DNA of 64,000 nt, from assembly GCF_051172195.1 (NCBI RefSeq), contig NZ_JBPJAQ010000001.1, positions 6,076,001-6,140,000 on the forward strand, written 5' to 3'. The position numbers and the translations under genes were made by a program. This document shows, in pieces, positions 50,838-57,846 of this stretch. Position 1 is the first letter of the stretch; the number at the start of each line of letters is the position of its first letter. Origin of the DNA: Paludibaculum fermentans_A. GTDB taxonomy: Bacteria; Acidobacteriota; Terriglobia; Bryobacterales; Bryobacteraceae. Below the pieces are notes generated by a model. The model searched no databases. It was not told the DNA's origin and was given only the letters and a program-made list of their open reading frames with translations.

Positions 50838-50878
50838 GGGCTCCAATCATCATATGGGACGACGGAGCCCGGATGATT
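50838..50878 (-). promoter_or_regulatory. interleaved inverted repeats masking the ribosome site of the glycosidase-like gene
   Basis: On the minus strand, between the TonB stop (TAA 50879-50877) and the ATG at 50837, four 7-base segments lie in the order a-b-a'-b': AATCATC, GGGCTCC, GATGATT, GGAGCCC. a pairs with a' and b with b', and b' holds the Shine-Dalgarno GGAG. The crossed order allows a pseudoknot or two exclusive hairpins. Confidence 0.4.
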
Positions 50879-51881
50879 ACAGCAACTGGAAGGTGACGAG
50901 GATCTGGGCTTCCACGGGGATGGGGCGGCCGTTCTTCAGGCCGGGCTTGAAGCGCCACCTGCGGACGGCCTCCACCGCCTTTTCGTCGAGCCCCATGCCG
51001 AGTGGGCCGATGACCCTGACCGCGGCGGTGCGGCCCGCCTCGTCGACGATGATGGCCAGGCGGACGGCGCCCTGGAACTTGGCCTTGCGCGCCTCTTCGG
51101 AATATTCGGGTTCGACGCGGAAGATGGGCACGGGCGCACTCACTCCGCCCATGCCGACACGGGCGATGCTGCCGCCGAACGGGTCAGGACCCGGGCCGTA
51201 GCCGGGACCATGCGAGGAGCCGACGCCGCTGCGATCGCCATCGCCGATGCCGCCGTTCGAGCCGCGGCCATCAGAGGGGACGGTGGCTTTGCTGAACGGA
51301 TCGCCAAAGTTGGGCAGGTCGATTTTCGGCAATTGTGCGTCGGGCGCGGCGAGGATGGTGGCTTCCATCAGCAGGCGCGGAGCGGGGTTGTTGCGTTCCG
51401 CGGAGGGCGGTACGAACTGGCGCTGCGCCGCGCGCGGGAGGGCGCCCTGGCTGGAGGGCAGGGTAGAGCGGGCGCCGCCTCCTCCGCCGGCGAGAGTGTC
51501 GTGCGGCGGTGTGCGCGGCAGGAGGTCCGGCGGCAAGTAGGGCGCAACGACGGGCACAAAATTTCTGACCGCCTGCTGCACTTGCTGATTGCTGCCCAGC
51601 GTGAAGAGCAGAGCCACGACGCCCACATGCAAGGCGATGGAGAGCAGTTGCGACGGACCGCGGAGCGGATCGCGCGAGTAGAGTTCGGCCACCTGGACGG
51701 GCCGTGCGGTGACGGCCTGCGGGGGCAGCATGGCAGGGAAGAAGAGTTCGCGGCAGGTAGCGCCGAAGCGCTGGTACCAGGGCTCCGCGGCGATTTTTGC
51801 GTGAGTTGGCGAGTTGGTGGAAGAGGCTTGATTCGTGGTCGGATCAGGGTCGGGCAAACGAGTGACGGGATGCTCGGACAT
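50877..51881 (-). CDS. TonB-family energy transducer
   Basis: 334 residues from ATG 51881 (MSEHPVTRLPDP); AAAGGA lies twelve bases upstream, a weak site. The N-terminal 75 residues are cytoplasmic, one membrane helix follows (LLSIALHVGVVALLFTLG), then a long Pro/Gly-rich periplasmic stretch and a TonB C-terminal domain (FRVEPEYSEEARKAKFQGAVRLAIIVDE, AVEAVRRWRFKPGLKNGRP). The uncommon long N-terminal segment is shared by many acidobacterial TonB-like proteins. No exbB/exbD pair is adjacent; the nearest motor pair is in the phosphosignalling operon 39 kb away. Confidence 0.85.
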   Translation of the reverse strand: MSEHPVTRLPDPDPTTNQASSTNSPTHAKIAAEPWYQRFGATCRELFFPAMLPPQAVTARPVQVAELYSRDPLRGPSQLLSIALHVGVVALLFTLGSNQQVQQAVRNFVPVVAPYLPPDLLPRTPPHDTLAGGGGGARSTLPSSQGALPRAAQRQFVPPSAERNNPAPRLLMEATILAAPDAQLPKIDLPNFGDPFSKATVPSDGRGSNGGIGDGDRSGVGSSHGPGYGPGPDPFGGSIARVGMGGVSAPVPIFRVEPEYSEEARKAKFQGAVRLAIIVDEAGRTAAVRVIGPLGMGLDEKAVEAVRRWRFKPGLKNGRPIPVEAQILVTFQLL

Positions 51882-52006
51882 GCGGGACGGCGGTCCTTTC
51901 CGGCCACGCACTCCCTGCGCCTGGAGAGCGTCGGCTTCGAGTGGATGGACGCATGACAACGCGGCGGGTTTCACGAATGTCGTCTACCCGTCCAATACAT
52001 TTCTCC

Positions 52007-52035
52007 TTGACATGATTTGAAATGGACTCCACAAT
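52007..52035 (+). promoter_or_regulatory. candidate sigma-70 promoter for the small protein-YcaO unit
   Basis: Perfect TTGACA (52007-52012), a 17-base spacer and CACAAT (52030-52035). It lies between the divergent TonB gene and the GTG at 52091. A small GGGG-ATTT-CCCC hairpin (52058-52069) follows in the predicted leader, just before the GGAGG ribosome site. Confidence 0.5.
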
Positions 52036-52090
52036 CATCGAAGTTTCACACTTTTTTGGGGATTTCCCCTTGATTCACGGAGGTAGTGTA

Positions 52091-52360
52091 GTGCCTGGTT
52101 CCGATCCTAAAATTCTCAAGTCCAAAGTGGTTGCGCTGCAGCGCGACACGGCTGCTCTTCTGAAGCTTCTGGGAGGCGACGGGGATGACCGCCTGCGCTT
52201 CTGGGAGATCATCAAGGGCATTACGACGCCGGTGCAGTTGGAGATGGCAAGTCACCAACTCGACGTCATGCAGAACATGGTCAAACAAGTAGCCGCCAGC
52301 ACCAAGGCCCTGGAGAAAGCGTCCAAGCCCGCAGCCAGAGCCGCCAAGGGTGGCGCGTAG
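52091..52360 (+). CDS. small helical hypothetical protein upstream of ycaO
   Basis: 89 residues from GTG 52091, chosen for its GGAGG at 7 bases; an earlier ATG at 52022 would place the ribosome site inside the gene and overlap the promoter. Predominantly helical (DPKILKSKVVALQRDTAALL, EMASHQLDVMQNMVKQVAAS), ending in an Ala/Lys-rich ASKPAARAAKGGA. No Cys; few Ser/Thr in the tail, so a heterocyclised peptide precursor is not obvious. It overlaps the YcaO gene by eleven bases, which supports a shared function. Confidence 0.6.
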   Translation: MPGSDPKILKSKVVALQRDTAALLKLLGGDGDDRLRFWEIIKGITTPVQLEMASHQLDVMQNMVKQVAASTKALEKASKPAARAAKGGA

Positions 52361-54200
52361 AGACAGTGTTTCCAGCCGTCGGGCGAACCCTGGGGCTCGC
52401 CCGCGCCGGCTGGGCCAAGCCAACATCCTCATCCTCGGACCCCCGACTGCCAGTGTGGTGGCCGCGCAGATGCGCAAGGCCTTCGGCGCCAGTGTCGTCC
52501 TGAACGAAGCAGGGCCGGATGCGCCGCCTCCCCGGCTGGTCGTGTGCCTGCGCGGTTTCGAACCGTTTGCCGTTCGTGCGCTGGCCGCGGGCGCAGTCTG
52601 CCTGGGCGCCGATTTTCGGAATACGGAAACCATCCTCGGGCCCGTCGCCGTGGAAGGCCGCGCCGGCTGTCCGTTGTGTGCGCAGACGCGGCTCTACGCG
52701 GCGTCGCAGCAAGTGCCCGCGGACGATGACAGCTTAGCGTCACTGGAACTGGCCCTGCCCCTGCTGATCCGCGAAGCTCGCACGATTCTGCGCAAAGGTC
52801 CGCTCGCCTCGCCTCTACTCGACCAGGTACTCATCGTGGATACCCGCGCCCGTACGTCAGCCCTGCACCGGGTGGTGCCTCTGCCCTCGTGCGAGCTGTG
52901 CGGCGGGGCATCCCTGCATCCGCGGACCGGACTGCAGGTGGACGGCGGTGTGCTGGAGCAACTGGCGGGCATCCTGGATTTCCGCACGGGCATTGTGTCG
53001 CGCCTCGTAGTCGAGAGCCCGGAGGAACTGGGCGTGACCACGCCGCTGGTGGCGACGGCCGCTCCGCCGCATGTGCTGAATGCGGACGGCACGCTGCGGC
53101 CCTTGCCGATTGGCTGGGGCAAAGGGTTGGATCTTCCGGGCGCGATTTACTCAGCCGTGGGCGAAGCAGTGGAACGCTATGCGCCCTCGCTGCCGGAGCC
53201 TGCGCGTATTGTCTGGGAGGCCGCGTCCCGCCTGCCGGGCGAGTGGCTGGACCTGCATCCGGTGTATTCGGATGACCAATATGAACGGGCCGGATTCCCG
53301 TATACGAGGTTTTCGCCAGACGCGGTGCAGCCCTGGGTGGCGGGCGAGTGGCTCGACTGCAAAGAGCCGGTGTGGCTTCCCGCGATTTCGGCTTATCTCG
53401 CCATGCAGGTGACGGCGGAGCAATTCCTGTCGCAGGGCACGTCGAACGGGCTGGCTTCACATCCCGGGCGCGAGGAGGCGGCGCTGCGAGCCGTGATGGA
53501 ACTGGTGGAACGCGACGCGTTTCTGGCCTCGTGGCTGACGGGCAGAGCCGGCACACGGATCGAGCTGGACAACACACTGGAGCCTGCTCTGGCGGCCGTG
53601 ATCGACGGAGTGCGCGGGCTGGGGGCGGCGGTGGAGCTCTACCGGTTGGAGACGGCGGCCTGCGGCACGGCGGTGATGTGCCTGGCCCTGGGCGATGGAG
53701 CGGAGTACCCGGGTGCGACCATCGCGCTGGGCGCGGATCTCGATGCGGCGGGCGCATTGCGGCAGGCGATTCTGGAACTGGGGCAGACCGGTCCGCATCT
53801 ACGCAAAATGATGCGGCGGGGCGCGCTGACCGTGCCGGAGCGGCCGGAAGACGTCCACGCAATGATGGATCACGCGGCCTGGTATTTCGATGCGCGGCGT
53901 GCGGCTGCCTTCGATTGGCTGCGCGGCGGCGGGCCAGTGGCGCTGCGGAGCGTTCTCGAAAGGCCGGCGGAGCGGACCCTGGCTGCCGCTGCCCGGCAGT
54001 TGGGACAGGCCGGGATTCGCGTAGCCCTGGTGGATGTCACTTCGTCCGACATTGGTACTACGGGGCTGAGTGTGATGCGCGCGATGAGCGCTGACCTGCA
54101 GCCGCTGTGGTATGGGTTCGGGCTGGAACGCAGGGTGGTGCCCCGCCTGCTCAAGTTGGGATTGCGCCAGGATGTGCCCGCGATTCATCCCATCTGGTGA
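52350..54200 (+). CDS. YcaO-domain cyclodehydratase-like protein with N-terminal partner domain
   Basis: 616 residues, probable GTG start at 52350. Residues of about 25-190 look like the E1/ocin-ThiF-type partner ('C protein') part, reduced in size, with a Cys tetrad GCPLCAQTR and CELCGGAS that would bind zinc. Residues of about 225-610 are YcaO: GWGKGLDLPGAIYSAVGEAVERYAP, FLSQGTSNGLASHPGREEAALRAVMELVERDAF and the Glu-rich ATP-binding sites. YcaO proteins activate a peptide amide with ATP to form azolines or thioamides. No obvious precursor, dehydrogenase, protease or exporter is adjacent. Confidence 0.8.
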   Translation: MARRDSVSSRRANPGARPRRLGQANILILGPPTASVVAAQMRKAFGASVVLNEAGPDAPPPRLVVCLRGFEPFAVRALAAGAVCLGADFRNTETILGPVAVEGRAGCPLCAQTRLYAASQQVPADDDSLASLELALPLLIREARTILRKGPLASPLLDQVLIVDTRARTSALHRVVPLPSCELCGGASLHPRTGLQVDGGVLEQLAGILDFRTGIVSRLVVESPEELGVTTPLVATAAPPHVLNADGTLRPLPIGWGKGLDLPGAIYSAVGEAVERYAPSLPEPARIVWEAASRLPGEWLDLHPVYSDDQYERAGFPYTRFSPDAVQPWVAGEWLDCKEPVWLPAISAYLAMQVTAEQFLSQGTSNGLASHPGREEAALRAVMELVERDAFLASWLTGRAGTRIELDNTLEPALAAVIDGVRGLGAAVELYRLETAACGTAVMCLALGDGAEYPGATIALGADLDAAGALRQAILELGQTGPHLRKMMRRGALTVPERPEDVHAMMDHAAWYFDARRAAAFDWLRGGGPVALRSVLERPAERTLAAAARQLGQAGIRVALVDVTSSDIGTTGLSVMRAMSADLQPLWYGFGLERRVVPRLLKLGLRQDVPAIHPIW

Positions 54201-54229
54201 AGGGCGCTGGCGGCTATACTGCTAACAAT

Positions 54230-56482
54230 ATGGCTTACCGGGATGCTTGGTTGATGACGGCCCTGCTGTGTTCGCTGGCCCCAGCCCAGACGCTGAGTCC
54301 TGCCGATGCTTATAAATCAGGGCATTCCGCCCATGGCGCCGCGTTTGACAGCGGACCCCGGCAGAAGCCCTGGCCGATGACCGGCATCGGGACGGCCCAC
54401 TTCCCCATCACCACGAAGAACCCCGAGGTTCAGAAGTGGTTCGACCAGGGCAATGCGCTGCTGCACTCCTTCTGGTTCTATGAAGCAGAGCGGTCGTTCC
54501 GCTGGTGCCTGAAGCTGGAGCCGGAGAACGCGATGGCCTATTGGGGGTTGGCGGTGGCGAATGCCGACCGCCGCGCCGGAGGCGGCAACCGGCCTGCCGA
54601 TTTCATCCGTGAGGCTGCGAGACGCAAGGGCAGCGTGAGCGAGCGCGAGCGGCTGTACATCGAAGCCTGGGAGGCGATCCTGATTTCCGATGCGGTGCAT
54701 GCCGCGGCCGATGCCAAGCAGGATGACGAGGGCTCCTACCAGGCGCAGCGCGCCGCCCACATCAAGAAGCTGGAAACGCTGGCCGTGAAGTTTCCCGATG
54801 ACATGGAGGCCCGCGCCTACCTGGCGCTGGCCACGCTGGGTGACGCCCGCTATGCCACGGAGATGATCATCCGCGAGATCCTGGCGCGGCAGCCGATGCA
54901 TCCCGGCGCGCACCACTACCGCATCCACAACTGGGATTACCACGAACCGGCGCAGGCGCTGGTGAGTTGCCGCGCTTACACGGACGCCGTGCCGTCGATC
55001 GGCCACGCGCAGCACATGCCCGGCCACATCTACAGCATTGTGGGCATGTGGGACGAGGCGGCGATTTCGATGGACTCGGCCACGCGCGTCGAGAAACAGT
55101 ACATGCGCGACAGCCTGACGTTCCCCTTCAACAACTGGAACTACGGGCACAATCGCAACTACCTTTCCTACATACAGGAGCAGATGGGGATGGCCGAGGC
55201 GGCGTTGTTCGGAGCCCGGCAGTTGATCGACGCTCCGTTGGATCCGAACGACAACAACGAGATTCCGAACAGTAGTCACTCGTACGGACTGCAGGCCGCG
55301 GCGCGGGTACTGGTCAAGTTTGAGCGATGGGACGAGCTGCTGGATGCGAAGCTGATTCCGTGGCGCGACATCCCGCGAGAGAAGGCGTCGAAGGCCTATT
55401 TCGAGGCCCGCGCTTATCTCGGCAAAGGTAAGCTCGATGACGCCGAAAAGAAGCTGGCCGAATTGCCGCCGCTGCGCAAGGAGTTTGAAAAGGACAACTT
55501 CCGGCTGCGGATCTTCGATACCTATGTGCTGGAGTTACGGGCCCGCATCGCGATTGCCAGGGGCGAGACGATCTTCGGGCTGGGGTTGCTGGCCGATGCG
55601 GCGGAGCGCGAGTTTGCGCTGCAGCGCGAGTATGCCGATCCGCCGATGTATCCGGAGGCGCTCTACAACACCTTGGGCGAAGCGTACCTGGCGGCGAAGA
55701 GTCCGCTGCTGGCCGCGCAGGCCTTCGAGAAGGATCTCACGCTGGCGGCCAACGACATCTTTGCCTTATCGGGCCTGGTGCGCGCCTATGCCGCACTTGG
55801 CGAAACGGCGAAGGCTCAGGATGCCATGGCCCGGCTGCTGTTCCAGACGCGTCATGCCGATAGCGGGCTGAAGCTGCTGGAGCAGGCCAGGGCGACAGGG
55901 ATCACTGCAACGCCGCGCGACTCTTCGCCGGGCCCGCAGCGCGAGTACACGCGGATCCCGCTGGAGTCGCACGGGCCGGCGAAGTGGGCGCCCTATCCGG
56001 CTCCGCGGCTGGACGTGAAGGATGCCTCGGGCAAGCCGGTCTCACTGGAACAGTTCAAGGGGAAAAACGTGATCCTGGTGTACTACCTGGGCCAGGAATG
56101 CCCGCACTGCATGAAGCAACTGAGCGACCTGGGGAAGAAGAAAGACGACTGGGAGGGGCTGGAGACGGTGGTGCTGGCGGTGAGCAGCGCCGACCCCGCC
56201 AAGAACAAGGGCGGGCTGAAGGAGTATGGCGACCTGGCCGTCCGCCTGCTGTCGGATACCAGTCACGAAAATGCGCGCCGTTTTCACTCGTATGACGATT
56301 TCGAAGAGATGGAGCTGCATTCCACCCTGCTGATCGACAAGAAGGGCCGTGTGTACTGGGGCCGGCTGGGCGGCGATCCGTTTACAGACATGGGGTTCCT
56401 GGAGAAGCAACTGGGCCGGATGAACGAGCTGGTGGAAGCCGAGGCGAAGCAGCCGGCTGTCCGCATGACCGCGCAGAATTAA
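54230..56482 (+). CDS. exported TPR protein with C-terminal thioredoxin-like (peroxiredoxin/TlpA-type) domain
   Basis: 750 residues, start ATG 54230 uncertain (no ribosome site; ATG 54251 is an alternative). Signal-like LMTALLCSLAPAQT. Residues of about 60-580 are helical repeats of the TPR kind (WFDQGNALLHSFWFYEAERSFRWCLKLEPENAMAYWGLA). A HN-rich stretch (QPMHPGAHHYRIHNWDYHEPA, GHAQHMPGHIYS) could bind metal. The last 140 residues are thioredoxin-like (GKNVILVYYLGQECPHCMKQLSDL) with a CPHC redox pair. Reads as a periplasmic redox or sensor protein. It follows the YcaO gene by 29 bases. Confidence 0.7.
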   Translation: MAYRDAWLMTALLCSLAPAQTLSPADAYKSGHSAHGAAFDSGPRQKPWPMTGIGTAHFPITTKNPEVQKWFDQGNALLHSFWFYEAERSFRWCLKLEPENAMAYWGLAVANADRRAGGGNRPADFIREAARRKGSVSERERLYIEAWEAILISDAVHAAADAKQDDEGSYQAQRAAHIKKLETLAVKFPDDMEARAYLALATLGDARYATEMIIREILARQPMHPGAHHYRIHNWDYHEPAQALVSCRAYTDAVPSIGHAQHMPGHIYSIVGMWDEAAISMDSATRVEKQYMRDSLTFPFNNWNYGHNRNYLSYIQEQMGMAEAALFGARQLIDAPLDPNDNNEIPNSSHSYGLQAAARVLVKFERWDELLDAKLIPWRDIPREKASKAYFEARAYLGKGKLDDAEKKLAELPPLRKEFEKDNFRLRIFDTYVLELRARIAIARGETIFGLGLLADAAEREFALQREYADPPMYPEALYNTLGEAYLAAKSPLLAAQAFEKDLTLAANDIFALSGLVRAYAALGETAKAQDAMARLLFQTRHADSGLKLLEQARATGITATPRDSSPGPQREYTRIPLESHGPAKWAPYPAPRLDVKDASGKPVSLEQFKGKNVILVYYLGQECPHCMKQLSDLGKKKDDWEGLETVVLAVSSADPAKNKGGLKEYGDLAVRLLSDTSHENARRFHSYDDFEEMELHSTLLIDKKGRVYWGRLGGDPFTDMGFLEKQLGRMNELVEAEAKQPAVRMTAQN

Positions 56483-56494
56483 GGTTTCGACACT

Positions 56495-56578
56495 TTCCCG
56501 GGCTTGGATAGCCGGAATGGGCCTTTGCGGGTCCGACTCCGCAATTAAGTTCCACGGGTACTGCCTGGAGCCCGGGAA
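56495..56578. other. structured intergenic region with nested inverted repeats
   Basis: TTCCCGGGCT (56495-56504) and AGCCCGGGAA (56569-56578) are perfect 10-base arms enclosing 64 bases. Inside lies a second hairpin, TTGCGG (56525-56530) and CCGCAA (56539-56544), with perfect 6-base arms. The region follows the thioredoxin-like gene by 12 bases and precedes the small gene at 56633; it may be a terminator or a leader RNA. A further CTTGGT/ACCGAG hairpin lies just before the next ribosome site. No riboswitch class recognised. Confidence 0.4.
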
Positions 56579-56632
56579 TCCCCTACTCTTTTCACTCAGC
56601 TTGGTCGATAAACCGAGAGACCAGAGGCTTTG

Positions 56633-56857
56633 ATGATTCCACCAGCAGAACATCCCTGTTGGACGCAACTCGTGACCGGCGCCCGAGCTGTGCGTTCGAA
56701 TAACCTCTCGTTCAACATGCTGTTGTTCACCATCCGGCTGCGTTATCAGGGCAATCCTACGGTCGAGAACCTGGAAGAGCTCTGCCGGCATGCCCGTGAG
56801 TTCTGTGTGAAGTTCGAGCGCGTGCTCACGCCTGAGTTGACCGCGCTGGTGGATTAA
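56633..56857 (+). CDS. small conserved-looking protein, first gene of a signalling operon
   Basis: 74 residues from ATG 56633 (AGAGG five bases upstream). Sequence IPPAEHPCWTQLVTGAR, FNMLLFTIRLRYQGNPTVENLEELCRHAREFCVK, ending PELTALVD: one helix-rich domain with three Cys. No family recognised. It lies nine bases before the FIST-like gene, which precedes the hybrid kinase by eight bases, so all three should be made together; a partner or ligand-handling role is possible. Confidence 0.55.
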   Translation: MIPPAEHPCWTQLVTGARAVRSNNLSFNMLLFTIRLRYQGNPTVENLEELCRHAREFCVKFERVLTPELTALVD

Positions 56858-56866
56858 GGAAGTTCC

Positions 56867-57838
56867 ATGCTCCAAGCTCCTGAAGAGGTCGCGCGGGAAA
56901 TCAGACAAGGCACGCAGCTGCTGCTGGCCGGCCATGAGGGCGTCTTGCGCGAGCTGCCGAAGGGGAACTGGATCGCCGGGACCACGGACCACTTCATGGA
57001 CCTGGAGGGCGGGGTGTGTTCACGTGACCGTGTGTTTGTCACGCCTTTACCTGCCTGCGCTACCGGCGCCCGCATCCGTACCTACACCGCTGCCAGCCTG
57101 CCGCACCTGCTGGACGAGGCGCCCGAGAATGGCTATACGGCCCTGATCCTGCCCGCCGGCAGCGAAGTGCACGCCGCTTATGCGCACAGCGCCCACGTTT
57201 ATCCAGGCATGTTCGTGAAGCCTGTGGTGGGCTGGATCTCTGGCAGCTCGCAGAATGGTTCGAATAAGCTCAGTCCCAAGGTGGTGGACGGAGTCACCGG
57301 CCTGTTCTCGGGACAGGATGCGGTGGCGATGCATGTGGAATTGCCGGCCGGCAAAATGGCGGAACTCGAGATTGTGAATGTCTTCCAGCCGGGCAGCGGC
57401 GCCGGGCTGCGGTTCCCGCGCACCGGATTCCAGGCCAGCACGTGTCTTATTGAGGGAGAGGAAGTTCCTTTCGCGCAGTATCTGGACAGCCGGCAGGGCG
57501 ACATGCGGCTGCCACTGACGGCCGATTACAACGGCTCAATCATCAACGTCAGCATCGAATCAGTGGATACACGGACGGGGCTGGTGAAGTTCTTCGCACC
57601 GGTGTTTGAAGGAGTGGAGTACAGGCTGGCCGCTCCGCTGCCTGGCTACCGCAGTGCTTTCCACACGCTGGCTGAGCCCCGGGGCGAATGCGCGTTTGCC
57701 TGCAACTGTGTCCTGAACTATCTCTATTGTCATTTGGAGGGCCGGGCCGCCGGTACGATTACCGGCCCGATCACCCATGGCGAAATCGCCAACCTATTGT
57801 TGAACCAGACGCTGGTGCGACTTCTGATCAGAGGCTGA
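56867..57838 (+). CDS. FIST-like/DUF6976-type sensory protein
   Basis: 323 residues; site AAGGAAG. The start (REIRQGTQLLLAGHEGVLRELPKGNWIAGTTDHFM) and the C-terminal region (GECAFACNCVLNYLY, GPITHGEIANLLLNQTLVRL) resemble FIST-type sensor domains, whose C-part ends with a 'GEi....lhNqT' line. I recall a related family named DUF6976, without being able to check. A Cys-rich CAFACNCVLNYLYC stretch is conspicuous. Position directly before a hybrid histidine kinase suggests it supplies the input signal. Confidence 0.5.
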   Translation: MLQAPEEVAREIRQGTQLLLAGHEGVLRELPKGNWIAGTTDHFMDLEGGVCSRDRVFVTPLPACATGARIRTYTAASLPHLLDEAPENGYTALILPAGSEVHAAYAHSAHVYPGMFVKPVVGWISGSSQNGSNKLSPKVVDGVTGLFSGQDAVAMHVELPAGKMAELEIVNVFQPGSGAGLRFPRTGFQASTCLIEGEEVPFAQYLDSRQGDMRLPLTADYNGSIINVSIESVDTRTGLVKFFAPVFEGVEYRLAAPLPGYRSAFHTLAEPRGECAFACNCVLNYLYCHLEGRAAGTITGPITHGEIANLLLNQTLVRLLIRG

Positions 57839-57846
57839 CTGAGTAG

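Noticed and set aside
50877..51881. TonB as partner of the MotA/ExbB-like pair at 11.3-12.9 kb
   Set aside because: The genes are 39 kb apart and in different contexts; the single-pass partner in the signalling operon already fills that place. Functional contact cannot be excluded but nothing here shows it.
52091..52360. The 89-residue protein as a classical azole-peptide precursor
   Set aside because: It has no Cys and its tail is Ala/Lys-rich, unlike known heterocyclised cores; kept only as an open question in the findings.
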